Assembly: GCA_025964395.1 (NCBI GenBank) | Contig: JAOPYY010000034.1 | Coordinates: 1-44,257, forward strand | Direction of reading: 5' to 3' | Length of the DNA stretch: 44,257 nucleotides | Source of the DNA: Actinomycetes bacterium | Lineage (GTDB): Bacteria > Actinomycetota > Thermoleophilia > Gaiellales > Gaiellaceae | Shown: positions 35,997 through 44,257 of the stretch, piece after piece | How the letters are laid out: each line of letters begins with the position of its first letter | Numbering within the stretch: position 1 is the stretch's first letter | The notes under the pieces: model-generated | Told to the model about the DNA's origin: nothing | The model's database searches: none | Seen by the model: the letters and a program-made list of their open reading frames with translations, nothing else | Position numbers and translations under genes: made by a program

Positions 35997-36847
35997 AAGC
36001 GGCGGCGGCAGTGCTCACGCTGGCGGTTGCAGTCGCACTCGTCCCGCTGCTCGTGGGCCGCGGGAGCGGCGCGCGGCCGCAGCTGCCCCTGACCGTGACC
36101 GCGGCTGTGACTCCGCGTGCGTACCTCTTCGGCGACAGAGTTCGAGCCGACGTCACGGTCGCGCTCGACCCGCGCCGAGTGGATCCGCGAACCGTCGCGA
36201 TCGACGCGAGCTTCGGGCCGTACGAAACGGTTGGGAACCCTCGAGTCGTACGCGAGCCGACGTCGGTGCGGCTCGACGCAACGCTCGTCTGCCTCACGCT
36301 CTCGTGCGCTCCTGGAGCGCCTCAGAGCACGATCGCCTTCGCGCCGGCGCACGTGCGCTACCGCGACCGCAGCGGCCGACCGCAGTCGGCTGAGGCGGCG
36401 TGGCCGCCGCTCCTCGCCGCCTCGCGGCTCACGCCTGCGGATCGGCGCCTGTCGCAGATCCGCGTTGCCGCGGATGTGCCGCCTCCGTCGGGCGCCCTCG
36501 ATCCGTTGCTCGTCGGCCGGGCCTTCATCGTCGCTGCCGTTGCGCTGCTCGTCGCTGCGGCCGCGGGACTTGTCCGGCGGCGGCGGGGGAGACCGACGGC
36601 AGCAGTGCTCGCTCCGGTCGAGGTGCCCGCACTCCTGTCGGCGCTCGCCGGCGTCGAGCGCCTCGCCCTCGAGAGCGACGGCAAGCGACGCTCGGCGGTC
36701 GACCGGCTTGCGCGAGAGCTCGGTGAAGCCGGTCTCGCGCGGCTCGCACCGGCCGCACGCGAGCTGGCGTGGTCGTCCTCGGCTCCCTCCGCCGAGCCGA
36801 TGCTGCAGCTCTCGACCGAGGTGCAGAAAGCGGTCGGTAGCGTCTGA
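35993..36847 (+). CDS. Membrane protein of MoxR/VWA operon (BatD-like position), unknown function
   Basis: TTG start at 35993 overlaps upstream stop (TTGA); N-terminal helix, LVGRAFIVAAVALLVAAAAGLVRRRRG internal TM. Confidence 0.7.
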   Translation: MKAAAAVLTLAVAVALVPLLVGRGSGARPQLPLTVTAAVTPRAYLFGDRVRADVTVALDPRRVDPRTVAIDASFGPYETVGNPRVVREPTSVRLDATLVCLTLSCAPGAPQSTIAFAPAHVRYRDRSGRPQSAEAAWPPLLAASRLTPADRRLSQIRVAADVPPPSGALDPLLVGRAFIVAAVALLVAAAAGLVRRRRGRPTAAVLAPVEVPALLSALAGVERLALESDGKRRSAVDRLARELGEAGLARLAPAARELAWSSSAPSAEPMLQLSTEVQKAVGSV

Positions 36848-37710
36848 GCCCCCGGAGCGCACTGCCACTCGCCGACGCGGCTCTGCTCGGTCGCGCGGCG
36901 CGCCGCACCGCTGTTGTCCGGTCGACACTTGCGGTGGTGCTCGTGGCTGCGCTCGCCGCGGAGGTCTTCGTCTTTGCCCACGGCGCCCAGCGCGCTGCGG
37001 CGGGCGGCGCGCCCAAGAACACGATCGTCGTGCTCGATCTTTCCGGCAGCATCGAGGGTCCGGCGTACGCCCAGGTCGGCTCGCTCTTGGAATCGCTCGC
37101 CGCGAACACGGGTGACGGTCGGCGAGTTGGCCTCGTCCTCTTCTCCGACGTCGTGCAGGAGGCGCTCCCACCGGATACGAAACCGGCGGAGCTCCGCGCG
37201 TACGCGCGCTATTTCCGACCGCTGCGGACGGGACGACCACCCAAGTCGGACGGGGGGATCAGGATCGGCCCCACGTATCCGGACAACCCGTGGACGATCA
37301 GCTTCAGCGGCGGAACCAAGATCTCGAGTGGGCTCGCGCTCGCGCGGCACCTGGTCGCACGGGACCACTTGGGCTCGACCCGCGTGCTGCTGGTGAGCGA
37401 CCTCTTCGACAGCGTCGGTGACTACGGGCGGCTGAGATCCGAGCTGCTCGCCTATACGCGCACACCTCGGGTCGAGCTCCGCGTGCTGCCGATCGAGCCG
37501 CGCTCAAAGGAGACCATGCGCATGTTCGCCTCCTACCTCGGCGCGCCCCGAGTCGCCATGGCCGCCCTGCCGCCGAGGCGCGTCGAGGCGGCCGGCCGGG
37601 CGGCGGCGTTCCCGGTCGCATTCGTCGTGCTTCTCGGCGTCGCCGCAGTGGCGCTGGCCGGGAACGAGATCGTCGCGCCGCGCCTCCGGTGGCGGGAGCC
37701 GCAGCCGTGA
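36844..37710 (+). CDS. VWA-domain membrane protein; probable CTG start at 36844 (first canonical start GTG 36934)
   Basis: TIVVLDLSGSIEGPAYAQ (MIDAS DxSxS); upstream in-frame LSPRSALPLADAALLGRAARRTAVVRSTLA. Confidence 0.8.
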   Translation: MSPRSALPLADAALLGRAARRTAVVRSTLAVVLVAALAAEVFVFAHGAQRAAAGGAPKNTIVVLDLSGSIEGPAYAQVGSLLESLAANTGDGRRVGLVLFSDVVQEALPPDTKPAELRAYARYFRPLRTGRPPKSDGGIRIGPTYPDNPWTISFSGGTKISSGLALARHLVARDHLGSTRVLLVSDLFDSVGDYGRLRSELLAYTRTPRVELRVLPIEPRSKETMRMFASYLGAPRVAMAALPPRRVEAAGRAAAFPVAFVVLLGVAAVALAGNEIVAPRLRWREPQP

Positions 37711-38342
37711 GGCGGACAGTTGTTACGCGGGCAGTGATTAAGCAGGCAGTCATTAAGCAGGCCCTGCGCCTTTGGCCGGCGGTTGCCGTCACGGCCGCGC
37801 TCGTGCTCGCTCTGCTCGCCTACGGTGTCCTCGCCGCGGCGCGCGACCGGGGTTCCGGAACCGCGCCCGGCCCGCTGGCGAGGATCGGAGGCGCACTCGT
37901 CGGCGTGACCGACCAGTCCGAGCTCCGCCGGGGGCGCGCTCTCGTTGACGAGGCGTCCAGGCCCGGGCTGTCTCCCGGTGCGGCATTCAAGCGGCGCGGA
38001 CGTGCCGCGGCGTTGCTCGCTCAGGCGGCAGTGCACGGTCCGGCAGCCGATCGTGCGCGCGCCTCGCAGCTCCTGGCGGTGCTCGCCCTCGCCGACGCCG
38101 CCGCCGATCCGGGGGCCTCGGGGCAGTACCTGGCCGTGGCGCGGAGCGGGTTCGTGGCCGCGATCCGGCTCGACCCGCGCGACGATGCCTCGAAGTACGA
38201 CCTCGAGCTCCTACTCACCCTCGGCCGCAAGCGGCAGCAGGCGCGAGACGCGGCCGCCGCGCGCCCACGTTCGGGCACGAACCGTCCAGCCGGGAAGCCC
38301 AAGTCCGCTCCAGGATCAGGCAACGCGGGCAGCGGCTATTGA
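37707..38342 (+). CDS. Membrane-anchored helical (possibly TPR-like) protein of MoxR/VWA operon
   Basis: GTGA overlap; WPAVAVTAALVLALLAYGVLAAARD TM then Ala-rich helices AAALLAQAAVHGPAADRARASQLLAVLALADAAADPGASGQYLAVARSGF. Confidence 0.65.
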   Translation: MRRTVVTRAVIKQAVIKQALRLWPAVAVTAALVLALLAYGVLAAARDRGSGTAPGPLARIGGALVGVTDQSELRRGRALVDEASRPGLSPGAAFKRRGRAAALLAQAAVHGPAADRARASQLLAVLALADAAADPGASGQYLAVARSGFVAAIRLDPRDDASKYDLELLLTLGRKRQQARDAAAARPRSGTNRPAGKPKSAPGSGNAGSGY

Positions 38343-39424
38343 GCGGGCTCACCTTCCTGACCCCGCTCGCCGCGCTCGCCGGCGTAGCCGCGCTGGTGCC
38401 GCTCGCGGCGCTGGCCGCACGCGAGCGCCGAGCCGCCCGGCTGCGCCGAGCGCTCGGGCTCGCCCATCCACCGTGGAGCGCGCGGATTGCCCGCGCTCTC
38501 GCGGTCGTGACGGTGGTGGGCCTCCTCGCGGCCGCGGCGGCACAACCGGTGGTTCGCACGAGCCGCGCAGCCGTCCTGCGGCGCGATGCGCAGGCGTTCT
38601 TCGTCGTCGACGTCTCGCGCTCGATGGAAGCGGCACGAGGAGCGCACGCGCCGACGCGGCTCGCACGCGCCGTCGGAGTTGCCGAGCGCCTGCGGACACA
38701 GCTGCCGGACGTGCCGGCCGGGATCGCGACGTTGACGGACCGGCTGCTGCCGAACCTCTTCCCGACGGGAGACGCCGGCGGCTTCGCCCGAGTCGCAGAG
38801 CGCTCGCTCGCGATTGACCAGCCGCCCCCCGCACAGGTACGCAAGCGCTCGACCGACTTCGGTGCGCTCAACCAGCTCGTGCTCGGGGACTACTTCGGGG
38901 CAGAGACGTTCGGGGCAAAGACGTTCGGAGCACCGACTCGCCACCGTCTTGTGGTGCTCCTGACCGACGGGGAAAGCGGCGCCTTCGACGTCGGGAGCAC
39001 GGCGCGATCGCTCCGCGAGGCCCGGATCGACCTGATCGTCGTTCGCTTCTGGCACGCGGACGAACGGATCTACGCTGGCTCCCGCGCGGACGAGACCGGC
39101 TACCGGCCCGACCCGACGGCCACTGCGTGGGCCGACAAGCTCGGCCCGGCCGTCTCCGGGTTCGCGCCGTTCACCGAGCGCGACCTCGCCGGCGCTGGTG
39201 CAGCCGCGCGCAAGCTCTTGGGGCACGGCCCGACCGGCCCGGCCTCGAGAGCGGTGCGGGAGCGCCCGCTCTCGTCCTACGTCGCCGCCGCCGCCGGGCT
39301 CCCGCTCGCGTTGCTCTTGCTCGGGCGGGGCTTCCGCCTTCGTTGGCGGCCGACGACCTGGCGCCGAGGCCGCGCCCGACGGCCTACGGTCGGCGCTGAG
39401 GCCGGGGCACGGGCCCGCGGGTAG
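38339..39424 (+). CDS. VWA-domain membrane protein (BatA/BatB-like)
   Basis: TTGAGC start overlap; FFVVDVSRSMEAARG MIDAS, VVLLTDGESGAFD; TM helices at both ends. Confidence 0.85.
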   Translation: MSGLTFLTPLAALAGVAALVPLAALAARERRAARLRRALGLAHPPWSARIARALAVVTVVGLLAAAAAQPVVRTSRAAVLRRDAQAFFVVDVSRSMEAARGAHAPTRLARAVGVAERLRTQLPDVPAGIATLTDRLLPNLFPTGDAGGFARVAERSLAIDQPPPAQVRKRSTDFGALNQLVLGDYFGAETFGAKTFGAPTRHRLVVLLTDGESGAFDVGSTARSLREARIDLIVVRFWHADERIYAGSRADETGYRPDPTATAWADKLGPAVSGFAPFTERDLAGAGAAARKLLGHGPTGPASRAVRERPLSSYVAAAAGLPLALLLLGRGFRLRWRPTTWRRGRARRPTVGAEAGARARG

Positions 39425-39481
39425 CGGCCTGCGTTGTCGCCCCCGACGACGGTTGACGGAGCGACCGCGCGGGCCCGTCGT

Positions 39482-40207
39482 TCAGAGCTGGCCACCGGCG
39501 GCGAGCAAAAGGCCTGCGGGCACCGAGATGCCCGTCACCGGCGGTGCGAGGGCGTGGCCGGGGTAGACGAGGCCGGTCTCGTACGCAAGCACCACGAGCT
39601 GCGCGCGATCGTGAGCTCCGAGCTTGCGCATCGCCCGGCTGACGTGTGTCTTGGCTGTCGCGGGCGACACCACGAGGCGCGCGGCGATCTCACCGTTACT
39701 GAGCCCGGCGGCGACGAGTGCCATCACCTCGCGCTCGCGGTCGGTGAGCCGGTCGAGTTGCTCCGGGCCTGCGCCAGGCCGCTCGGGCCGAGCGGCGAAC
39801 TCGCCGACCAACCGGCGCGTGACACTCGGTGACAGCACGGCCTCGCCGGCGGCGATGACGCGAATCGCTCGCACGAGCTCCGACGGATCGGTGTCCTTGA
39901 GCAGAAAGCCGCTGGCGCCGCCACGTAGCGCGCCGTAGATGTACTCATCGAGCTCGAAGGTCGTCAGGATCAACACGCGCACCTCGGGAACCGCATCGAC
40001 GATCTGGCGCGTCGCCTCGAGCCCGTCGACCCCCCGCATGCGGATGTCCATCACCACGACGTCGGGGCGGAGCCGGGACGCCAGAAGGACAGCTTCGGCG
40101 CCGCCGTCCGCCTCGCCTGCGACTGCGATGTCGTCCTCGGCGTCGAGCAGCACGCTCAGGCCCGCGCGCACGAGCGGCTGGTCGTCGACCAGCAGAACCT
40201 TGGTCAC
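39482..40207 (-). CDS. NarL/LuxR-family response regulator
   Basis: KVLLVDDQPLVRAGLSVLLDAEDDIAVAGEADGG...VVVMDIRMRGVDGLEATRQI...LTDREREVMALVAAGLSNGEIAARLVVSPATAKTHVSRAMRKL. Confidence 0.95.
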   Translation of the reverse strand: MTKVLLVDDQPLVRAGLSVLLDAEDDIAVAGEADGGAEAVLLASRLRPDVVVMDIRMRGVDGLEATRQIVDAVPEVRVLILTTFELDEYIYGALRGGASGFLLKDTDPSELVRAIRVIAAGEAVLSPSVTRRLVGEFAARPERPGAGPEQLDRLTDREREVMALVAAGLSNGEIAARLVVSPATAKTHVSRAMRKLGAHDRAQLVVLAYETGLVYPGHALAPPVTGISVPAGLLLAAGGQL

Positions 40208-40902
40208 CGGCTGCCGCCGAGCGGAAGCGACGCGCGCACCCGGAAGCCGCCCTGAGGGAGGGCGCGCGCCTCGAGCTCGCCGCCGAGGGCTGCGGCACGC
40301 TCGCGCATGCCGAGGATGCCGTGACTGTGACTATGACCCGAGGGGGACGCGTCGTTGCCGACCCCGTCGTCTTGCACCTCCACCAGCAACCGGTCTGGCT
40401 CGTATGCGAGTCGAACGTTTGCGGAGGTCGCTTGCGAGTGGCGCAGGACGTTTGTCAGCGATTCCTGGACGATGCGGTACGCCGCGAGGCCGACCTCCGC
40501 CGGCAGCAGTTGCCGCTCGCCCAAGACGGTCAGGTCGGTCAAGACGCCGGCTTTCGTCGCCGCGGACGCGAGCGCCCCGATCCGCGTCGCTCCTGGAGCC
40601 TTCTCGGCTGCGCGGGAGTCCGCGGTGCGGAGGATGCCGAGGATCGTCTGAAGCTCGTCGAGCGCTTCGCGGCTCGTCCGCCTGATGTCGGAGAGCGCAA
40701 TGAGCGCTTGCGCCGGGTTTTCCGCCAGGACGCGCTCGGCGAGCGACGCCTGCAATGCGATCGTGGCCAGGCCGGATGCGACGACATCGTGTAGCTCCCG
40801 TGCGAGTTGCAGCCGGTCCGCAGGGAGGGCTTCCTGGCCGGCCCACGAGCCGGCCGGGATCCTGTTGCCGGCGGGCTCGTCGTACCTGGCTGGTTCACAC
40901 AT
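40204..40902 (-). CDS. Sensor-less HisKA_3-type histidine kinase
   Basis: LARELHDVVASGLATIALQASLAERVL; IVQESLTNVLRHSQATSANVRLAYEPDRLLVEVQDDGVGND...GILGMRERAAALGGELEA. Confidence 0.92.
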   Translation of the reverse strand: MCEPARYDEPAGNRIPAGSWAGQEALPADRLQLARELHDVVASGLATIALQASLAERVLAENPAQALIALSDIRRTSREALDELQTILGILRTADSRAAEKAPGATRIGALASAATKAGVLTDLTVLGERQLLPAEVGLAAYRIVQESLTNVLRHSQATSANVRLAYEPDRLLVEVQDDGVGNDASPSGHSHSHGILGMRERAAALGGELEARALPQGGFRVRASLPLGGSR

Positions 40903-41090
40903 GCGTTTCGCTACTCACCTCGGTCGGTCTCCTTCATCCGCGGGCACGACAGCGGGCTCGTATGTCCGCAGCTTGCGGCCAGCGGACCGGTATCGCATCA
41001 GTAAGGCCCCGGGTCCGGTCCCCTGGTCCTTGTTCGTGACGGCCCTAGTCGTCGTGTCGCACACCAGCTGCTGCACACGGCCAGTCATCA

Positions 41091-41108
41091 GGACAGCGTG
41101 ATCTGTCC
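41091..41108. promoter_or_regulatory. Candidate operator GGACAG-CGTGAT-CTGTCC upstream of aceE
   Basis: 6-bp perfect inverted repeat with 6-nt spacer about 85 bp upstream of the aceE ORF start. Confidence 0.35.
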
Positions 41109-41192
41109 GTTTGGCCGGGTGCCGAGTACGACGCGCGCTGAGAGCGTTCGCCGGTACCTCGAGTCCGCCGGCCTACAGCGCTGCCCTGCACG

Positions 41193-43913
41193 TTGCCCCT
41201 ACCCGATGTGGAAGGAGAGAGCGAAATCACGATCGACACGAAACCGGAGGCCGACGTCGACAAAGAGGAGACGCTCGATTGGCTCGAGGCGCTCGACGCG
41301 GTCGTGCAACGCGACGGCCCTGAGCGGGCGCGATTCCTTCTCGACCAGGTCCTTGCGCGAGCCGCGCGCCACGGCGCCGCGTCGCCGGTCGGCCTCGGCA
41401 CGCCCTACGTGAACACGATCCCGCCCGCGCTCGAGCCCCCATACCCCGGCGACCAGGCGCTCGAACGGCGGGTCGCGAGCCTGATCCGCTGGAACGCGAT
41501 GGCGATCGTGTTGCAAGCGAACAAGGACTCGTCGGAGCTCGGGGGGCACATCGCCAGCTACCAGTCGGCCGCAACGCTGTACGAAGTCGGCTTCAACCAC
41601 TTCTGGCACGCACCGACGGATGCGCACGGTGGCGACCTCGTCTTCATCCAGGGTCACTCGTCACCGGGCATCTACGCGCGCGCCTATCTCGAGGGTCGGC
41701 TAAGCGAAGAGCGGCTGCGGCGGTTCCGCCAGGAGATCGACGACCGCGGGCGCTTCGATGGAGCCGGCCTGTCGTCGTACCCGCACCCGTGGCTGATGCC
41801 GGACTTCTGGCAGTTCCCGACCGTGTCGATGGGGCTCGGCCCGTTGATGGCGATCTACCAGGCGCGCTTCATGAAGTACCTGCAGGGACGGGGCGTTGCG
41901 ACCACCGAGGGTCGCAAGGTGTGGGCCTTTCTCGGCGACGGCGAGTGCGACGAGCCGGAGTCGCTCGGCGCACTCTCGCTCGCTGCGCGTGAGCGGCTGG
42001 ACAACCTGGTCTTCGTCGTCAACTGCAACCTGCAGCGGCTGGACGGCCCCGTCCGCGGCAACGGCAAGATCATCCAGGAGCTCGAGACCGTCTTCCGCGG
42101 CGCCGGGTGGAACGTGATCAAGGTGATCTGGGGGTCAGGTTGGGATCCGCTGCTCGCAGCTGACCACGACGGCGCCCTGTTGCGGCGGATGGAAGAGGTC
42201 GTCGACGGGGAGTACCAGACGTACAAGTCGCGCGACGGCGCATACGTGCGCGAGCACTTCTTCGGCGCGGACCCGGAGCTGCGCGAGCGGGTCGCCGGCA
42301 TGTCCGACGACGAGATCTGGGCGTTGAACCGCGGTGGCCACGATCCGCAGAAGGTCTACGCGGCGTACGCCGCTGCAGCCGCTCACGTCGGCCAGCCGAC
42401 GGTGATCCTCGCCAAGACCGTCAAGGGGTACGGCATGGGCGAGGCCGGCGAGGGCCGGAACATCACGCACCAGCAGAAGAAGATGACCGAGCACGCGCTC
42501 GTCGAGTTTCGCGATCGCTTCGCGCTCGCCCTGACGGACGAGGAGGCGGCGGGGAAGGACTTTCACCGGCCGGACGACTCGAGCGAGGAGCTGCGCTACC
42601 TGCACGAGCGCCGCACCGAGCTCGGCGGCTACCTGCCTGCACGCCGGCGCGAGGCCGAGCCCCTCGTCGTGCCGTCGCTCGAAGCGTTCAGTTCGCAGTT
42701 GAAGGCGACCGAGGGTCGCGAGATCTCCACCACGATGGCGTTCGTTCGCATCCTCAACACGCTGTTGCGGGACAAGCAGATCGGCGATCGCGTCGTGCCG
42801 ATCGTCCCGGACGAGTCGCGCACGTTCGGGATGGAAGGGATGTTCCGCCAGTTCGGGATTTTCTCGCAGCTCGGGCAGCTGTATCAGCCCGAGGACAGTG
42901 ACCAGTTGATGTTCTACAAGGAGGACAAGCACGGCCAGATGATCCAGGAGGGCATCAACGAGGCAGGCGCATTCTCCTCGTGGATCGCCGCTGCGACGTC
43001 TTACTCGAATCACGGCGTGCCGATGATTCCCTTCTACATCTATTACTCGATCTTCGGTTTCCAGCGCATCGGCGACCTCGCCTGGGCGGCGGGCGACAGC
43101 CGGGCGCGCGGCTTTCTGCTCGGCGGCACGGCCGGCCGGACGACGCTGAACGGCGAAGGGCTGCAGCACGAGGACGGGCACAGCCATCTGCTGGCCTCGG
43201 CGATCCCGAACTGTGTGTCGTACGACCCCACATTTGCGTACGAGGTCGCGGTGATCGTGCAGGACGGGCTCAGGCGCATGTTCGCCGAGCAGGAGGACGT
43301 CTTCTACTACGTCACGCTGATGAACGAGAACTACGAGCACCCCGCCCTGCCGGAGGGAGCCGAAGAGGGGATCGTCAAGGGGATGTATCTCCTGCAGGAG
43401 AGCGCGCCCGAGGGGCGCCCGCGCGTGCAGCTGCTCGGCTCCGGGACGATCCTGCGCGAGGTGCTGGCAGCCGCCGACCTGCTCGAGGCCGAGCACGGCG
43501 TCGCAGCGGACGTTTGGAGCGTCACGAGCTTCACCGAGCTCGGACGCGACGGCGTCGAGGCGGACCGGTGGAACCTCCTGCATCCGACCGAGGTGCCGCG
43601 GCAGGCGTACGTCGAGCAGTGCCTCGCCGGCCACGGTGGGCCGGTCGTGGCGTCGACCGACTACGTGCGCGCGTTTGCGGAGCAGATCCGGCCGTGGGTC
43701 GACGGCAGCTACACGGTGCTCGGCACGGACGGCTTCGGTCGCAGTGACTATCGGGTGAATCTGCGACGGTTCTTCGAGGTCGACCGGCACTACGTCACCG
43801 TTGCCGCGCTCAAGGCGCTTGCCGACGACGGCCTCGTCGAACCGGCGACCGTGGCGCACGCGATCGAGTCGTATGCAATCGACGGCGAGCGGCCCGCGCC
43901 GCGCCTCGTCTGA
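41193..43913 (+). CDS. aceE: Pyruvate dehydrogenase E1 component (homodimeric type)
   Basis: GGHIASYQSAATLYEVGFNHFWHA, FLGDGECDEPESLGALSLAARERLDNLVFVVNCNLQRLDGPVRGNGKIIQELE; 906 aa. Confidence 0.97.
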   Translation: MPLPDVEGESEITIDTKPEADVDKEETLDWLEALDAVVQRDGPERARFLLDQVLARAARHGAASPVGLGTPYVNTIPPALEPPYPGDQALERRVASLIRWNAMAIVLQANKDSSELGGHIASYQSAATLYEVGFNHFWHAPTDAHGGDLVFIQGHSSPGIYARAYLEGRLSEERLRRFRQEIDDRGRFDGAGLSSYPHPWLMPDFWQFPTVSMGLGPLMAIYQARFMKYLQGRGVATTEGRKVWAFLGDGECDEPESLGALSLAARERLDNLVFVVNCNLQRLDGPVRGNGKIIQELETVFRGAGWNVIKVIWGSGWDPLLAADHDGALLRRMEEVVDGEYQTYKSRDGAYVREHFFGADPELRERVAGMSDDEIWALNRGGHDPQKVYAAYAAAAAHVGQPTVILAKTVKGYGMGEAGEGRNITHQQKKMTEHALVEFRDRFALALTDEEAAGKDFHRPDDSSEELRYLHERRTELGGYLPARRREAEPLVVPSLEAFSSQLKATEGREISTTMAFVRILNTLLRDKQIGDRVVPIVPDESRTFGMEGMFRQFGIFSQLGQLYQPEDSDQLMFYKEDKHGQMIQEGINEAGAFSSWIAAATSYSNHGVPMIPFYIYYSIFGFQRIGDLAWAAGDSRARGFLLGGTAGRTTLNGEGLQHEDGHSHLLASAIPNCVSYDPTFAYEVAVIVQDGLRRMFAEQEDVFYYVTLMNENYEHPALPEGAEEGIVKGMYLLQESAPEGRPRVQLLGSGTILREVLAAADLLEAEHGVAADVWSVTSFTELGRDGVEADRWNLLHPTEVPRQAYVEQCLAGHGGPVVASTDYVRAFAEQIRPWVDGSYTVLGTDGFGRSDYRVNLRRFFEVDRHYVTVAALKALADDGLVEPATVAHAIESYAIDGERPAPRLV

Positions 43914-44257
43914 TGGCGGTGGACGTTCTCGTACCGGACATCGGCGACTTCGCCGACGTGCCCGTGATCGAGGTGCTCGTGGCGCCGGGCGACACGATCG
44001 CGCCCGAAGACCCGCTCGTCACGCTCGAATCCGACAAGGCCAGCATGGACGTCCCGTCGCCGGTCGGCGGCGTGGTCCAGGAAGTCAAGCTGAGCGTCGG
44101 CGACACCGTCTCTGCGGGCTCGCTCGTGCTCACCGTCGCACCCGCGGGCGAGGTCGCGGCGGAGCCCTCCGGCCTGTCCGCGACGGCGCAGGCCGCGGCA
44201 CCCCCGAAGCAGGCCGCCGTTGAGGCGGCGCCCGCGGCACCCGCCCCGGCCCCGGCC
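43913..44257 (+). CDS. aceF: Dihydrolipoamide acetyltransferase E2 N-terminal lipoyl domain, truncated by window end
   Basis: TGATG overlap with aceE; MAVDVLVPDIGDFADVPVIEVLVAPGDTIAPEDPLVTLESDKASMDVPSPVGGVVQEVKLSVGDTV. Confidence 0.9.
   Translation, partial: MAVDVLVPDIGDFADVPVIEVLVAPGDTIAPEDPLVTLESDKASMDVPSPVGGVVQEVKLSVGDTVSAGSLVLTVAPAGEVAAEPSGLSATAQAAAPPKQAAVEAAPAAPAPAPA

Noticed and set aside
35543-37240. 565-aa minus ORF across the MoxR/VWA operon
   Set aside because: Spans several real plus-strand genes and has shadow-frame composition

Overview
High-GC actinobacterial-type chromosomal window, possibly Thermoleophilia-like (lineage is an inference from gene content and GC). It holds about 45 supportable protein-coding genes. 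I saw no rRNA, tRNA, CRISPR array, transposase or phage module. The dominant theme is polyhydroxyalkanoate (PHA) and acetyl-CoA metabolism: a thiolase in one overlapping cluster with the three-subunit proton-translocating transhydrogenase (pntA1/A2/B), a 3-hydroxybutyrate dehydrogenase-like SDR, a short PhaC-type synthase with phaB, two phasin/PhaE-like small proteins, a WS/DGAT-like acyltransferase, 3-oxoacid CoA-transferase A/B, an extracellular PHB-depolymerase-type esterase, an ACT-domain malic enzyme, and pyruvate dehydrogenase aceE followed by a truncated aceF. Other modules are a MoxR/DUF58/VWA operon, a drrAB-like ABC exporter, catalase plus an HD protein, an aquaporin, tandem alpha/beta hydrolases and several LuxR-type or response-regulator proteins. 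Most interesting observations: (1) two separate loci encode small secreted proteins sharing a core GVLGxxGPLGxxGPLxGxGCVGxNVNPxSLGxDGPLGPNGPLGxxG with exactly conserved Cys spacing and unrelated C-termini, a family I do not recognise; (2) repeated NTGAGC stop/start overlaps in which two genes, pntA1 and a VWA gene, appear to use CTG; (3) a LuxR regulator that appears fused to a degenerate histidine-kinase core; (4) recurrent in-frame 15/18-bp tandem duplications in unrelated genes; (5) a candidate PhaE-like partner for the short PhaC; (6) several inverted repeats and paired palindromes upstream of metabolic genes. All identifications come from reading motifs; no database search was run.
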